64,000 nucleotides of DNA from NCBI RefSeq assembly GCF_900188175.1, contig NZ_FZOQ01000004.1, forward strand, positions 216,391 through 280,390, given 5' to 3'. Below are positions 44,960-53,875 of the stretch, piece by piece (within the stretch, counting starts at the first letter, position 1; each line of letters starts with the position of its first letter). The stretch is from Pontibacter ummariensis (lineage in GTDB: Bacteria; Bacteroidota; Bacteroidia; Cytophagales; Hymenobacteraceae). Made by a program: the position numbers and the translations under genes. Under the pieces are notes generated by a model, which saw nothing but the letters and a program-made list of their open reading frames with translations, was not told the origin of the DNA and made no database searches.

Positions 44960-46087
44960 ATGGAAGACATCAAAATGGCTGACGAGAAGGCCCTGTATGC
45001 GAAGCACAAGCCAGAGCTGGATGCAGCGTTCAGTACCGTAATGGAGCAACTGGCTTTTGAGGACGGACCACACCTACAGCAGTTCGCCCAAACCCTGCAG
45101 CAGTATTTGCAGGTGCCCTTGGCCATACCCTGTGCCAGTGGTGTTGCTGCGCTGCAGTTAGCCCTTTTAACCTTAGATTTAAAAGCCGGGGCAGAGGTTA
45201 TCCTGCCTGCATTCAGCTACGAAGCCGGGGCAGAGGTAGTGTCCAGGTTAGGGCTGCTGCCTGTGTTTGCAGACGTGCTGCCAGATACCTTTACCCTTGA
45301 CCCGGTAGCGGTAGAGAGGGCCACAACTGCTGCTACCGCTGTGATCGTACCGGTGCATTTGTTTGGGCAGTGTGCCGATATGGATGCGATCATGGCCTTC
45401 GCGCAGCAACATCAGCTATACGTAGTAGAAGATGCTACACAGGCCCTGGGGGCTACGTTTAAGAGAAGGGGTGAGCAGGTGCGGCAGGCGGGTTCTATCG
45501 GACATATGGGGATTACTTCCTTCTTCTCTGCAAAGCCTTTTGGTGGCGTAGGGGATGGTGGGGCATTACTCATAAAGGACAAAAGCCTGGCGGAGAAAGC
45601 TGCCAATCTGTTGCGCTACGACCAGACAGGAGCCGCTGGTCTGGTGGCCGATGCGAAACTGGAGAACTTACAGGCTGCCCTGCTGGATGTGAAGATGAAG
45701 TATCTAACCGAATACCACGAGGGGAGAAAGAAGGTGGTTGCCTTTTATGACCGTGCCTTTGCGGAAGTTGCAAAGGTGCAGGTATCGGCGGTGTCTCCAG
45801 AAAGCAACCGGGTGTATCAGCAATATACGATTAAGGTACCCTCTAAATTACGGGACGGCTTGCAGCAGTACCTCCGCGATAATTTTGTGCCCAGTGTAGT
45901 GTATTATCCGCAGCCCTTACACCGAAACAATAACTTTGCTTATGTGGGCTACCAGCCGGGAGACTTTCCTGTTGCCGAAAGTTTGAGCCAGTCACTGCTG
46001 TCCTTGCCCTTGCACGCCGGTCTGAAGGAGGACCAGTTAGCCTATATTTGTCAGCATGTGAAAACTTATGTTAAGCAAAATGCTTGA
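44960..46087 (+). CDS. DegT/DnrJ/EryC1 sugar aminotransferase
   Basis: 375 residues from ATG 44960. PLP enzyme of the nucleotide-sugar aminotransferase family: AIPCASGVAALQLAL, VPVHLFGQCADMDAI, VVEDATQALGA and Lys192 in TSFFSAKPFGGVGDGG (Schiff-base lysine). Transfers an amino group to a keto-sugar nucleotide for surface polysaccharide. It is the only + strand gene of the polysaccharide region; the 4,6-dehydratase at 49367 could make its substrate, but the pattern is closer to WecE/VioA than to PseC. Confidence 0.92.
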   Translation: MEDIKMADEKALYAKHKPELDAAFSTVMEQLAFEDGPHLQQFAQTLQQYLQVPLAIPCASGVAALQLALLTLDLKAGAEVILPAFSYEAGAEVVSRLGLLPVFADVLPDTFTLDPVAVERATTAATAVIVPVHLFGQCADMDAIMAFAQQHQLYVVEDATQALGATFKRRGEQVRQAGSIGHMGITSFFSAKPFGGVGDGGALLIKDKSLAEKAANLLRYDQTGAAGLVADAKLENLQAALLDVKMKYLTEYHEGRKKVVAFYDRAFAEVAKVQVSAVSPESNRVYQQYTIKVPSKLRDGLQQYLRDNFVPSVVYYPQPLHRNNNFAYVGYQPGDFPVAESLSQSLLSLPLHAGLKEDQLAYICQHVKTYVKQNA

Positions 46088-46118
46088 CAAGAGGATTTAT
46101 TGTTCTTGTTATCCCTCC

Positions 46119-47606
46119 CTATAGCTTCCAACCCGTAAGGCCATAGATCACCTTGCGCAGCCAGGCATTCATCTCAGGGTAGATGTTCAGGTTGAGGGCG
46201 AGGGCAGCATAGACAGAGATCAGGAGAAGAGAGCGCACCAGGATATCCAGGAAAACGTTCCCGAGATAGGGCACCAGGTAGGACACCCCAAGCGACACGA
46301 CCCCGATCACGGTAATAGCCAGGGCACGCCAGGTAAAGGGCTGAATCTTATAGATGATTTGCACAAAAAAGAGCCGGAGCAGGTTCATAGAGACCAGGGA
46401 GATCATAGAAGCCAAGGCAGCACCTTCGATGCCGTAGCGCGGTATAAAGTACCAGTTGGTCCAGATGGTAAGGGCTGCCAGTACCAGGTTAAAGCTCAGG
46501 TCCCACCTGTACTTTTCAGACGTAGCGAGTATAGCCCCGTTCAGGCTGGTGGCCAGGTCTACCAATCTGGCGATGGCTAAAAATAACACCACGTATTTGC
46601 CACTACGATAACTCTCAGGCATAAACTCATACAGGTTGTCAATATTTGCCCAAATGCCGATAAAGAGCAGTATCCCTACAATCAGGTTAATCATCGTCAC
46701 GTCCTGGTACAGCTTTTTCATGCCGGTCAGGTTATTTTCCTTCCAGAACTCTGCTACCTGAGGATGGGCAATCTTCAGGATAGATTTGCCCGGTACCAGT
46801 ATAGCACTGGTCATAAAAAAAGCCGTGGTATAAATACCATTGGCGGCCAGGCTGTAGGAGGAGATCATCACCTGGTCTACCGTCGTGATGATGGTGGTGG
46901 AGATGTTGCCAAAAAACGTGAAAAGGCCATAGTAAAAGACCTCCTTAAGAGGGATGATGCTGAACACGGTCACAGAGGGCCTGACAAATAATTGCTTTAG
47001 CCATATAACGTAGACGACCAGCACGAGAGCGCCCACGCAGTTTACAGCCACGTACAGCAGTACAAAGGTCTGAAAGTCCATTTCCCCTAGCGCGTAAACA
47101 CTTATCAACAGGGTCGTAAGGAGGCGTAGCAGAAAGTCCTGCACGAAAGAGGAGACAATGGTTTTGTACAGAGACCGCAGGTAAGCTGTAAACATGTTAA
47201 ACAGCAGGGTGAACAGCGCCAGCGGAATCAGGTAATAATAATAGTCGATGATGAGCGGGGAGTTCTCTATGTAATAGTCGACAATGACCGGCTTAAACAG
47301 CAGATAAAGGACCGTGCTCAGTACAAACCCAAGGAGGGGCACCGAGAGCAGCAGAAACAGAAAACCATTGTGCTGCTTTTCTTTATCCCGAAAGTACGGA
47401 AAGTAGCGCACGCTCATGTTCACGAAACCCAGCGCCGAGAACTGCGCATACATCACCGAGATAGACAGCAGCAAACGGGTAAGACCGACCTCTGCTTCAT
47501 CCAGGAAGTTTGGAAATAGCAGAATGGTGTTCACATACCCGATTAAGATTCCGGCATAGGAGATAGCCGTGTTCCAGATGCCTTCGCGCTGTAATGTCCT
47601 ACTCAT
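46119..47606 (-). CDS. Polysaccharide flippase (Wzx-like)
   Basis: 495 residues, about 12-14 membrane segments, start MSRTLQREGIWNTAISYAGILIGYVNTILLFPNFL typical of oligosaccharide flippases of the MVF superfamily. Moves lipid-linked sugar repeat units across the inner membrane for surface polysaccharide assembly. Convergent with the DegT gene and followed upstream by a capsule-type transferase on the same strand. Confidence 0.9.
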   Translation of the reverse strand: MSRTLQREGIWNTAISYAGILIGYVNTILLFPNFLDEAEVGLTRLLLSISVMYAQFSALGFVNMSVRYFPYFRDKEKQHNGFLFLLLSVPLLGFVLSTVLYLLFKPVIVDYYIENSPLIIDYYYYLIPLALFTLLFNMFTAYLRSLYKTIVSSFVQDFLLRLLTTLLISVYALGEMDFQTFVLLYVAVNCVGALVLVVYVIWLKQLFVRPSVTVFSIIPLKEVFYYGLFTFFGNISTTIITTVDQVMISSYSLAANGIYTTAFFMTSAILVPGKSILKIAHPQVAEFWKENNLTGMKKLYQDVTMINLIVGILLFIGIWANIDNLYEFMPESYRSGKYVVLFLAIARLVDLATSLNGAILATSEKYRWDLSFNLVLAALTIWTNWYFIPRYGIEGAALASMISLVSMNLLRLFFVQIIYKIQPFTWRALAITVIGVVSLGVSYLVPYLGNVFLDILVRSLLLISVYAALALNLNIYPEMNAWLRKVIYGLTGWKL

Positions 47607-47730
47607 TAAAAAAACTCAGAATTGTAAAGGTAGCTTATTTAAAGCATATAGGAGAAGGAGAATAGAGCTAGAAGAGGCATAGGAACTGGTTAAACTTAGT
47701 TATGAGGGCGCATACGCTGCTATAAGCATC

Positions 47731-49008
47731 CTACTGGGAAGTAAAATTAGCAATGTGCTGTAGGGCTAGTTCACTGCTTTTCCCGTCATAAGGAGTACCC
47801 ACTGTGGCATTGTAGTACCTGGCCCGCAAGAAAACGTCCGGCTTATCCTGTAGGCGTGCAGTCAGCATGTCGCATAGTTTTTCAGGTGTTGATATAGCCT
47901 CTACCAAGCCCTGCGCTACATATCCATAGACGTCATGCAGCGGCTCGATGGAGTTAAAGTTATAGTAGATGGACCAAACGTTCATCAGGACAGCTTCCAG
48001 GTGAACGCTGGAATTACTGCTAATCATTACATCCAGGTGTTGCAGGTATTCGAATGTTGGTTCTTTGCTGCTATCTGAAATGGAAACAGTAGGTGCTATG
48101 CTCTGCAGATACGTGAAGTCTCGCTTATCGCGGGGGTGCGGCCGGACAATGATTCTGACTTCAGGTAAGCAGTTGGAGAGCTTTCTTGTCAATTTCTCCA
48201 GCTCTTCTATTAAGTCTAAGAGGCTTGCGCCAATGCCAATGGTCCGTATCGTTCTGTTACGGTTGCGCGCTGACACAAAAGCGTCAGCTTTTGGCATGCC
48301 TATTAGTTTTACTTCCCCGGTAATAGGGCCGCATTCAATGTACTTGTCTAAAGAGTCCTGACCCTCCAGCAGGCTTAAGTCAAACTGAAGAGGGGGGAAG
48401 GTGGTAGATACGCTGGCATGCTGAACATAAGCGGTCTTGATGCCAAGTGCTTTTGCAGCTAGTAACATGGCACGTGCGTCGGGGTTGTGGTCATTGGCAA
48501 ACACAATGGCTGCAGGTTTAAACTGTTGAAGCTTCTGATGATACACTTCATAAAAGCCCACAGCATCATAGAGCACATCCACAAATCGGAGGGTAATTTC
48601 CGGCCTTCTTTTTAAGAACTGAAAGAGCAGGTACGGAAACTTATAGTAGTACAATATCTTGCGGCGTAGCGAAATCCGTTCCACCACATTATGGTACTTT
48701 CCGATATCCTTGTTCTGCCCGGCTACTAAAACAGTCTCAGGCAGGGTATCGGCGATAAACTTTAAGCTGTCATAATTGTTTTGGCTAACAACGTACAACC
48801 AGACTTTCCCCTTTAACTTCTCCGGATGCTCTACCGTCTCAAACAGGTTTCCAATTAGACGTAAAAAAGTATAACCTGCCATTCTGAAAAACCGAAAAAG
48901 GGGCTTACGAGGAGAGATCATACTTTTAACACTTTCCGGCAGGTTGTAGAAAGCGTCCAAATAGGGCCGATAGAGAATATTACGGTAGAGGGCAAGAGTA
49001 TCCTTCAT
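47731..49008 (-). CDS. Capsule-type transferase (GT-B/CDP-glycerol-like)
   Basis: 425 residues, soluble. KPAAIVFANDHNPDARAMLLAAKALGIKTAYVQHASVS, VRIIVRPHPRDKRDF and MISSNSSVHLEAVL fit the fold shared by CDP-glycerol glycerophosphotransferases and polysialyl-type transferases, which add units to surface polymers. The exact donor cannot be read. 124 bases upstream of the flippase gene on the same strand. Confidence 0.7.
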   Translation of the reverse strand: MKDTLALYRNILYRPYLDAFYNLPESVKSMISPRKPLFRFFRMAGYTFLRLIGNLFETVEHPEKLKGKVWLYVVSQNNYDSLKFIADTLPETVLVAGQNKDIGKYHNVVERISLRRKILYYYKFPYLLFQFLKRRPEITLRFVDVLYDAVGFYEVYHQKLQQFKPAAIVFANDHNPDARAMLLAAKALGIKTAYVQHASVSTTFPPLQFDLSLLEGQDSLDKYIECGPITGEVKLIGMPKADAFVSARNRNRTIRTIGIGASLLDLIEELEKLTRKLSNCLPEVRIIVRPHPRDKRDFTYLQSIAPTVSISDSSKEPTFEYLQHLDVMISSNSSVHLEAVLMNVWSIYYNFNSIEPLHDVYGYVAQGLVEAISTPEKLCDMLTARLQDKPDVFLRARYYNATVGTPYDGKSSELALQHIANFTSQ

Positions 49009-49366
49009 GTGCTGTTCTAAGTGTTTGTTAACTGGTTTTCTAACCTCTGCATCTTGTTTATCTTTTGCCCTGCAGTACCCGGACGTGGAGGGACAGGGCC
49101 GGGAGGCTTGTTACTCGGAACGCCCTGCTGTTTTAACGGCTTAGCTGAGTCTTATACGCTTCCTGCTACTCCCCATTCCTTACTGCTTGTGTAATGCTGT
49201 AGGAATTGTAACTTCTAGAAGTACGCGTCCTCAGTTTAGTTCTGGTAAAGAGGTCTCGCTGATGGATCGGTAATAAAGTTATGGCTTAAGCAATTCTGTA
49301 GTTCAATCAAAGTGTTAGGCAAAAGGGGGGCTTCCAGTAATTTTCCCTGCTTTAGCACATAGCAGT
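49009..49366. other. Intergenic region in the polysaccharide cluster
   Basis: About 360 bases between the transferase and the dehydratase. No convincing gene, RNA or repeat seen. Confidence 0.5.
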
Positions 49367-50386
49367 TTAAACTGAAAACCCAGCGTCTACGTGCTGTCGG
49401 ATTTCGGCACGCAATTGCTCGACTGATAGCCAATCTTTGTTCGTGTCAGAGTTGTACTTAAAGCCCATCTCCACCATTTTGCCCTTGTGCGCTTTCAGAA
49501 ACTCTGCAGGTGACCAGATAGGGGTGGAAGGTAAAATAACATAATACTTATCTAGCTCTACCGTATTCAGAGAGTCTGTCTCCGTTATCATTTCCTCGTG
49601 CAATTTCTCTCCTGGACGGATGCCCACGATTTCCTGCCTGCAGTTTGGTCCTATGGCTTTGGCCATATCCGTGATGCGGTAAGAAGGTATCTTGGGTACG
49701 AAAATCTCACCACCCCAATGATTCTCCAGTGCATGGAACACAAGCTCTACTCCTTCCTTCAGTGAAATATTAAAACGTGTCATCTCCGGGTGAGTAATGG
49801 GCAGAACGGCCTCTGACCTTTTCGATAAAAAGAAGGGGACTACGGAGCCGCGGGAGCCAATTACATTACCGTAGCGCACTACCGAGAAGCGTATATCGCG
49901 CTTGCCTTTCATGTTATTAGCGGCTACAAACAACTTATCAGAGCAAAGCTTGGTAGCGCCATAAAGACTAGTGGGGGCAGCAGCTTTATCGGTAGACAGT
50001 GCCACAACCTCCCGCACACCCGTGTCCAGCGCTGCGTTAATCACATTTTCAGCACCTAGGATGTTTGTCTTGATACACTCAATTGCATTGTATTCAGCAG
50101 CTGGTACTTGCTTCATCGCGGCGGCATGTACGATAATGTCTATTCCTTCACAGGCGCGCTTCAGACGGTCTCCGTCGCGTACATCGCCTATAAAGTATTG
50201 GATAGAGTGATACTTGGTCTGTGAGAATGCCTGAGACATTTCGTACTGCTTCATTTCATCGCGCGAGTAAATCACCAGGCGCTGCACATCGGGAAAGCGT
50301 TCATACACCATTTCAACAAACTTTTTTCCTGACGACCCTGTGCCGCCAGTTACAAGAATAGACTTATTGCTCAGGTCTAAGGCCAT
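49367..50386 (-). CDS. PseB-type UDP-GlcNAc 4,6-dehydratase
   Basis: 339 residues, extended SDR. Cofactor loop GGTGSSGKKF (14-23; usual form GGTGSFGKKF), VIYSRDEMKQYEM, HAAAMKQVPAAEYN, catalytic Asp133-Lys134 and Y142-xxx-K146 (STDKAAAPTSLYGATK), and the C-terminal GIRPGEKLHEEMIT. This matches PseB/FlaA1, first enzyme of pseudaminic acid and related amino sugars. No PseC, PseH, PseF, PseG or PseI is visible in the window, so the route may be another amino sugar. Confidence 0.92.
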   Translation of the reverse strand: MALDLSNKSILVTGGTGSSGKKFVEMVYERFPDVQRLVIYSRDEMKQYEMSQAFSQTKYHSIQYFIGDVRDGDRLKRACEGIDIIVHAAAMKQVPAAEYNAIECIKTNILGAENVINAALDTGVREVVALSTDKAAAPTSLYGATKLCSDKLFVAANNMKGKRDIRFSVVRYGNVIGSRGSVVPFFLSKRSEAVLPITHPEMTRFNISLKEGVELVFHALENHWGGEIFVPKIPSYRITDMAKAIGPNCRQEIVGIRPGEKLHEEMITETDSLNTVELDKYYVILPSTPIWSPAEFLKAHKGKMVEMGFKYNSDTNKDWLSVEQLRAEIRQHVDAGFSV

Positions 50387-50889
50387 GTGTCATTTGTTGC
50401 TTCGTATACTATTGTAAACCCTTCTCTTGAGGGTGCAAGTTACACGTTTCCACGCCGAATAACGAGCCTGTTGTGGCTAAAGTGCCGATGAGGATATATT
50501 GCTGGTGCTCTTCCCCGGACCTTTAAGCACTAGCCGTAAAGTATAGGGAGCAAACCCTGAATGGCTAGGCTGGATGGGGTAGGGGGAGCGGAGGAAGTTA
50601 TACAGACATAGGAAAATGTAGGCCTTTACATTGTTAAGGGTAAACCATACCGCTGTTGATGTTCTGGTACTTGCTTTTTTATGCTGTGGTTAAGCAAGTG
50701 GGCTATACAGGATGAAGAACAGTTACCTGTAAACAGGCTAAAAAGGGAGGGCAAGCCTTTCGGAATAGAGGATAGGTTCCATAACTGGTTTTTCCTTACT
50801 TTTTCCTTTTATAAGAGCTCTTTTTTCTTCTGGATTTACGTAACCAAAGCCTGTAAAGCAAGTGTGGCAACACTTTTACTGTTTGTATG
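50387..50889. other. Intergenic region, no gene seen
   Basis: About 500 bases between the dehydratase start and the end of the glycosyltransferase gene. I see no conserved gene, RNA or clear promoter box. An open + frame at 50681-51025 was rejected. Confidence 0.5.
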
Positions 50890-52215
50890 TCAGTTATTTA
50901 CTAGTTGTTTTATCACCTTTGCTAACTCCTCAGAAAGTGCCCGGCGTGAGAAGCGTTTGTGGTTGATATACGGCAGGTCGAGGTTTGGATTGATTTTCCA
51001 GGCCTTGCTGGTCTGCGTCATGTGATCCAACATAACGTCATAAGCCGTATAATGGAAAAGGCGTCCTGCCCCACACTCGTCAATAATATGGTCGGTATCA
51101 GAGTGTACGGGCCCCAGGCAGACAATGTGTTTGTTAGAGGCCAGGTACTCAAACAGTTTCCCCGGAACGTTGGAGTAAACAATGGGTACATCTGCTATAG
51201 CTAATAGCAGAATCGTGCTTTCCATCAGGTACCTGATGGCCTCCTGGTGCGGCACGTAAGGGATGAACTCCGTGATGCCTAGCACCCCGGCTTTTTCAAT
51301 TCTTTTCTTCAAACCATCCGAGACCTGCCCCACGAAGCGAAGCTTATAGTTGATCTCACTGTGCACGGACATCAGGTGCGCCATTACCTTCAGAAAAACA
51401 TCGATGTTATAGCTCTCTGTGATGGTGCCCGTGTACGTGATCAAAAACGTGTCTTTCGGGGGCTGGGATGGGTACTTGAAGTCATCCTCATCATAGCCAT
51501 TCGGGATGACATGGATTTTGTCCACGTCCAGGGTCACGGGCTTGTTGAGGAAGAGACGCTTCGTGTCCTCACTTGTCACGATGATCGCATCGGCCTGCTC
51601 CAATACCTGCCGCTCATATTTCTCGTCCAGGCGCTTAGCTAGGGTTGTATGATGGAGCTGATCATAATAGTGAATGTTCGTCCAGGGGTCGCGGAGGTCG
51701 GCAATCCAGGGCAGATTGTACTTCTTTTTTAGCTTCAGGCCAATCAATTGGCTGGAGTGTGGCGGGCTGGTGGTGAGAATGGCCTTGTAGTTGCCTTGCC
51801 GCAACAGCTCATCCGCCTTTTTAAGGGCATGCTTGTTCCAGCCCACCCTTGCATCCGGAATAAAGAGGTTACCCCGCACAAACTTAAACACTTTGTCCAG
51901 AAAGGTATCCTCTGTCTTCTGATTGGCAAAACCACTGAAAGGGATTTCTTTCTTACCGGAGAGCTTTTTGTAGTACTCAAAGGGTTCAGAGGTAGCGGTG
52001 CGGTATACTTGTAGCCCCTTGGGTACTTCCTGCTCAAAGGTAGGGTCAAGAAGAGGGTAGGAGGCCTGCTTTTCATCTACGGTCAGCACCGTAGGCTGCA
52101 CCTGGAACTGAGGCAGATACTTGCAGAACTTCAGGCCGCGCTGTACGCCCGGGCCGCCAGACGGGGGCCAGTAATAGGAAATATATAAAAGGTTTGTATT
52201 ATCGTCTTTTTTCAA
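50890..52215 (-). CDS. Glycosyltransferase family 4
   Basis: 441 residues, two Rossmann-like halves (GT-B). The start LLYISYYWPPSGGPGVQRGLKFCKYLPQF is typical of GT4-like enzymes of surface polysaccharide clusters; IADLRDPWTNI, VIPNGYDEDDF and KLFEYLASNKHIVCLGP (donor-sugar site) follow. Adds a sugar to a growing lipid-linked oligosaccharide. Same strand as the dehydratase but 500 bases away. Confidence 0.9.
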   Translation of the reverse strand: MKKDDNTNLLYISYYWPPSGGPGVQRGLKFCKYLPQFQVQPTVLTVDEKQASYPLLDPTFEQEVPKGLQVYRTATSEPFEYYKKLSGKKEIPFSGFANQKTEDTFLDKVFKFVRGNLFIPDARVGWNKHALKKADELLRQGNYKAILTTSPPHSSQLIGLKLKKKYNLPWIADLRDPWTNIHYYDQLHHTTLAKRLDEKYERQVLEQADAIIVTSEDTKRLFLNKPVTLDVDKIHVIPNGYDEDDFKYPSQPPKDTFLITYTGTITESYNIDVFLKVMAHLMSVHSEINYKLRFVGQVSDGLKKRIEKAGVLGITEFIPYVPHQEAIRYLMESTILLLAIADVPIVYSNVPGKLFEYLASNKHIVCLGPVHSDTDHIIDECGAGRLFHYTAYDVMLDHMTQTSKAWKINPNLDLPYINHKRFSRRALSEELAKVIKQLVNN

Positions 52216-52436
52216 AGTATTCTTGGCTTTGCTTGTATTTCAAAGATAGAAATATTCTTACGGTATGCAGCAAATGCCGTTATGCAGGAAGTAACAGCCT
52301 ATAGCAACGTTATCGTAAGAATTATAGTAAGGCGTGCTTTACACCAGTTAGCAGATGCTTCTCTCTTTGAACTTTAGCGCTCCAGCTTCTGTCCGGAATT
52401 CGAAGGCTCTTATTCGTAAATAATAGAGTAATTGCT

Positions 52437-52444
52437 TATTTTTG
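52437..52444 (+). promoter_or_regulatory. -7 box of ffh
   Basis: TATTTTTG, an exact consensus match 21 bases before the ffh start codon; the -33 element (TATTCG region) is poor. Confidence 0.55.
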
Positions 52445-52465
52445 TAGGTAAACCCAGAAAAAGAG

Positions 52466-53800
52466 ATGTTTGATAATTTAAGTAACAAATTAGACCGTGC
52501 CTTTAAAACGCTGAAAGGCCAGGGAAGCATTACGGAAATTAACGTAGCGACTACCATTAAAGAGGTGCGCCGTGCCCTGGTGGATGCCGACGTAAACTAT
52601 AAAGTAGCCAAGTCTGTAACAGACAAGATCAAGGATGAGGCCATGGGCCGTGACGTCTTGATCGCGGTATCGCCAGGCCAGCTAATGGTGAAGATCGTGC
52701 ATGAGGAGCTAACCGAGTTAATGGGTGGACAAAAGCAGGACATCAACCTGAAAGGTGACCCGGCTGTTATTCTTATCTCCGGTCTGCAAGGTTCAGGTAA
52801 AACAACTTTTACGGGTAAACTGGCCAGCTATATCAAAAAGCAGGGTCGTTCTGTGATGGTAGCTGCCTGCGACGTGTACCGTCCGGCGGCGATCAATCAG
52901 CTGCAGGTGCTAGCCCAGCAGGTAGGCGTAGAGGCCTATACTGAGCCGGAGAACAAGAACCCGGTACAGATTGCCCTCAATGCGATCGAGCATGCCAAGA
53001 AAACACATAAGAAAGTAGTCATAATCGATACCGCCGGTCGTTTGGCCGTGGACGAGGCGATGATGAAAGAGATCGAGGAGATAAAGAAGGCGATCAATCC
53101 ATCTGAGACCTTGTTTGTGGTAGACTCTATGACAGGTCAGGATGCGGTGAACACTGCCAAGACCTTTAACGAGCGCATTAACTTCGACGGCGTGGTGCTA
53201 ACCAAGCTGGACGGTGATTCGCGTGGTGGTGCTGCCCTTTCTATTCGTGCCGTGGTGGAGAAGCCGATCAAGTTCATTTCGACTGGTGAGAAGATGGAGG
53301 CTCTTGACCTGTTCTACCCGGATCGTATGGCCCAGCGTATTTTGGGTATGGGTGACGTGATCTCCCTGGTAGAGCGTGCGCAGCAGGCTTTTGACGAGGA
53401 TGAGGCGAAGCGTATCAACAAGAAGATCCGTAAGAACCAGTTCAACTTCGATGACTTCCTGACGCAGCTGGAGCAGATCAAGAAGATGGGTGACATCAAG
53501 GATCTGGTAGGCATGATCCCGGGGGTTGGCAAGGCTTTGAAGGATGTAGAGATCGATGAGAACGCATTTAAACCGATAGAGGCGATCATCAAGTCCATGA
53601 CTCCTTATGAGCGTGAGAACCCGGATGCCATAAGCGGTAGCCGACGTGCACGTATTGCAAAAGGTAGCGGAACAGACTTGCAACAGGTAAACAACCTGAT
53701 GAAGCAGTTCAACGACATGCGTAAGATGATGCGCTCGATGAACAAGATGGCTGGCAAGCGCGGCGGCCTAGGCAACCTGGCCAACATGATGAAACGCTAA
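52466..53800 (+). CDS. ffh: Signal recognition particle protein Ffh
   Basis: 444 residues. N domain helices (MFDNLSNKLDRAFKTLKGQG), G domain with GLQGSGKTT (106-114), DVYRPAAINQL, DTAGRLAVD and TKLDGDSRGG, then a methionine-rich M domain (SMTPYERENP, MMRSMNKMAGKRGG) that binds signal peptides and the SRP RNA. GTPase that targets membrane proteins to FtsY and the translocon. Pairs with the ffs RNA at 42154. Confidence 0.97.
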   Translation: MFDNLSNKLDRAFKTLKGQGSITEINVATTIKEVRRALVDADVNYKVAKSVTDKIKDEAMGRDVLIAVSPGQLMVKIVHEELTELMGGQKQDINLKGDPAVILISGLQGSGKTTFTGKLASYIKKQGRSVMVAACDVYRPAAINQLQVLAQQVGVEAYTEPENKNPVQIALNAIEHAKKTHKKVVIIDTAGRLAVDEAMMKEIEEIKKAINPSETLFVVDSMTGQDAVNTAKTFNERINFDGVVLTKLDGDSRGGAALSIRAVVEKPIKFISTGEKMEALDLFYPDRMAQRILGMGDVISLVERAQQAFDEDEAKRINKKIRKNQFNFDDFLTQLEQIKKMGDIKDLVGMIPGVGKALKDVEIDENAFKPIEAIIKSMTPYERENPDAISGSRRARIAKGSGTDLQQVNNLMKQFNDMRKMMRSMNKMAGKRGGLGNLANMMKR

Positions 53801-53820
53801 TTTCCTGTGCTTTATAAAAT

Positions 53821-53854
53821 AAAGGTCCGTTCTTTTTCTAAAGAACGGACCTTT
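53821..53854. terminator. Bidirectional terminator
   Basis: AAAGGTCCGTTCTT and AAGAACGGACCTTT around a 6-base T/C/A loop; separates convergent ffh and the hybrid kinase. Confidence 0.88.
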
Positions 53855-53875
53855 GTATTTATCAGGAAAGCTGTG

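Noticed and set aside
50681..51025. Open + frame of 114 residues
   Set aside because: Runs antisense into the end of the glycosyltransferase gene and has irregular, phenylalanine-rich composition.
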